Assembly (NCBI GenBank): GCA_900753975.1
Contig: CAAEBC010000019.1
Location: 1-24,072, forward strand
Direction of reading: 5' to 3'
Origin: Clostridia bacterium
GTDB lineage: Bacteria > Bacillota > Clostridia > TANB77 > UBA1234
DNA: 24,072 bases
How positions within the stretch are numbered: the stretch's first letter is position 1; each line of letters opens with the position of its first letter. Shown here one piece after another: positions 22,661-24,072 of this stretch. Under the pieces are notes generated by a model. The model saw only the letters and a program-made list of their open reading frames with translations. It did not search any database and was not told the origin of the DNA. A program made the translations under genes and the position numbers.

Positions 22661-23275
22661 ATGATGTCTTTTACTCATGTGTTATATGCTAAACAGATTT
22701 GCGAACATATTAGTCTTAAATATGGCATTACTCTAAAGAGATATAGTTTTATTTATGGAAGTGTAAAACCTGATGTTTCCATTTTATTTTTAGGCAAGAC
22801 AAAACATTATTTTGATGTATCTCTTGACATGGTCACAGAGTCTGCGAATGTTTTAATTAATGCGATTAATTCAGAAAAAGAGATAGAAACAAAGGCTTTT
22901 GCGAGAGAGTTAGGAGTAATTATGCATTATATTACGGATTTCTTTTGTAGAGTTCATAACGATATAAACGGAATAAAGCATTCTGAAAATTTTAGGCACG
23001 TTTTGTATGAACAACGATTTCAAAAGGTTTTAGAAGAATATGAGCTAGATGTTTTAAGGGAAAAAACACTTCTTGTGGAAGATGAAGAAATAAAAAAGAT
23101 AGAAACTATGTCTTTGAAAAATTATTTAATATATAGGCATAACAAATACATGAAAGAAGCTGGAAAGTTTTATTTTTATGATGGCGCAGAGAAAATAAGG
23201 CAAATTGATATGAGATATTCTTTTGGAATTTCTTTGATAGTGGCTTCGTATATAGTGAAAAAGGCAATGAAATAA
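22661..23275 (+). CDS. Zinc-dependent phospholipase C family protein
   Basis: The protein (204 residues from ATG 22661) matches the short, signal-less branch of the PF00882 zinc-dependent phospholipase C-like family common in Clostridia. It has 'SFTHVLYAKQICEHI' at the N-terminus, 'YGSVKPDVSI' next, 'HYFDVSLDMV' and 'RELGVIMHYITDFFCRVHND' in the middle; the His and Asp residues in these motifs are the likely metal ligands, and the C-terminus is a long helix. The frame is open 15 codons earlier (ATG 22616), but only 22661 has a ribosome-binding site (TAGGAAG) and the usual N-terminus. True phospholipase activity is not established for this cytosolic branch. It lies between rlmB and a secreted repeat protein. 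Confidence 0.78.
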   Translation: MMSFTHVLYAKQICEHISLKYGITLKRYSFIYGSVKPDVSILFLGKTKHYFDVSLDMVTESANVLINAINSEKEIETKAFARELGVIMHYITDFFCRVHNDINGIKHSENFRHVLYEQRFQKVLEEYELDVLREKTLLVEDEEIKKIETMSLKNYLIYRHNKYMKEAGKFYFYDGAEKIRQIDMRYSFGISLIVASYIVKKAMK

Positions 23276-23307
23276 AGAAAATTGCTATAAAAGTAGATTG
23301 AATATTA

Positions 23308-23336
23308 TTGACAAATGGTTATAATCAACATAAAAT
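23308..23336 (+). promoter_or_regulatory. Sigma-A promoter for the CxxC-repeat surface protein
   Basis: TTGACA (23308-23313), 17-base spacer, TAAAAT (23331-23336), 54 bases before the ATG. Confidence 0.75.
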
Positions 23337-23390
23337 AACGTTGTTTGAATGGTACGAAACTCCGATTTTATTAAATAAGGGGGATTTGGA

Positions 23391-24072
23391 ATGAAACGGC
23401 GATTTATGGTTCTCGTGATTTCTGCGATATTACTATTGAATAGTTTGTTTAGCACTTCTTTTGCGGGAGGGTGTGAACATCAGTGGACACTTGAATATGA
23501 TCCGATGTATAATTACGAGTATAAAGATGAAACATATCATATTTTGAGTAGTATTAAACTTTATTATATTTGTAAATTATGCAGTGAGACTAAGATAGAA
23601 TATCAAGATGGTAGCAATGAAAAAAGCAAGCATGTGTTTACAAACGATGTTTGTTACAGTTGCGGGTATGAACGTGAGGAAGAAGAACATGAGCATAGAT
23701 GGAAACTTAGGTATGATCCAGAATATAATTATGAATATTTAAATGATGAGTACCATGTCTTGACTGATATTGAGTTGTATTACAAGTGCAAAGATTGTGG
23801 TGAAACCAAGAAAGAATATCAAGATGGCGGTAACGAGAAGAGTAAACATGAATTTACTGGAGATACTTGTTATACTTGTGGATACGTTAAAAAAGAAGAG
23901 CCTGAGGAGAAACGGGAAGAAGTTCCTGAAGAACCTAAGCATAGCGAAAGTTCTGACGACTCAACGAGTGATGAAGAAGATATTCATGAGCATGTTTGGG
24001 AAATGGAGTATGATCCGTGGTACAAATATGCGAAGTATGACGAAAACTATCATGTACTTGATAAGATAGTCC
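23391..24072 (+). CDS. Secreted repeat protein with paired CxxC motifs, 3' end missing
   Basis: The frame is open from ATG 23391 (AAGGGGG upstream) to the window end, 227 residues so far. A signal peptide (about residues 1-25, ending 'FSTSFA') is followed by repeats of ~70 residues. Each unit reads H-x-W-x-(L/M)-x-YDP-x-Y-x-Y, then YH(I/V)L, then YY-x-C-x-x-C-x-ETK, EYQDG-x-NEKSKH-x-FT, and C-Y-x-CGY. Unit 1 spans about residues 30-94, unit 2 about 101-165, and a third begins near 202 after an acidic Glu/Pro/Ser linker. Each complete unit therefore has two C-x-x-C pairs, which suggests a structural zinc site or disulfides in an extracellular protein. I do not recognise a named family; a wall or adhesion role is a guess. 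Confidence 0.75.
   Translation, partial: MKRRFMVLVISAILLLNSLFSTSFAGGCEHQWTLEYDPMYNYEYKDETYHILSSIKLYYICKLCSETKIEYQDGSNEKSKHVFTNDVCYSCGYEREEEEHEHRWKLRYDPEYNYEYLNDEYHVLTDIELYYKCKDCGETKKEYQDGGNEKSKHEFTGDTCYTCGYVKKEEPEEKREEVPEEPKHSESSDDSTSDEEDIHEHVWEMEYDPWYKYAKYDENYHVLDKIV

Overview
The window is low-GC, AT-biased DNA that reads as a chromosomal segment of a spore-forming member of the Firmicutes, most likely an (uncultured?) Clostridia lineage. The evidence is a GerW/YtfJ sporulation gene beside a DUF2953 (YtfI-like) gene, a complete GerA/GerB/GerC germinant-receptor operon, YlbF, S-layer homology domains, strong AGGAGG ribosome-binding sites and frequent TTG starts. The lineage is inferred from gene content only. 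I saw no rRNA or tRNA gene, CRISPR array, transposase or phage gene.

Layout. 1-1004: end of a DUF2953 gene overlapping gerW, closed by a bidirectional hairpin terminator. 1111-1500 (-): a small secreted or membrane-anchored Ser/Gly/Glu-repeat protein. 1628-4246 (+): trmB, a membrane-anchored protein that may be a beta-propeller, and a three-SLH-domain wall protein. 4274-4537: two unrelated long palindromic elements. 4719-5216 (-): trmL. 5418-7739 (+): secG and RNase R. 7736-12083 (-): a two-helix mini-protein, then gerC, gerB and gerA. 12164-12471: an unannotated candidate type I toxin-antitoxin locus. 12561-14360 (+): ylbF, an MTA/SAH deaminase and a 50-codon ORF containing an (AC)12 microsatellite. 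14440-16408: a second copy of one palindromic element, a pilin-like protein, and the decayed tail of a DUF4143-type ATPase. 16409-19096 (+): lepA and a short DAHP synthase. 19178-21339 (+): two tandem 344-residue WG-repeat paralogues. 21672-23275 (+): rlmB and a zinc-dependent phospholipase C-like protein. 23391-end (+): a secreted repeat protein with paired CxxC motifs, cut by the window edge.

Functionally this is a housekeeping backbone (tRNA and rRNA methylation, RNase R, SecG, EF4, aromatic amino-acid entry, nucleoside salvage) with spore germination genes and an accessory cell-surface layer. The unusual content is mainly between genes. It includes the compact toxin/antisense locus whose toxin ribosome-binding site lies in a hairpin. 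It also includes two families of palindromes whose cores are conserved between copies while their outer arms differ yet stay self-complementary, and a dinucleotide repeat placed so that gain or loss of one unit would abolish a small membrane protein.
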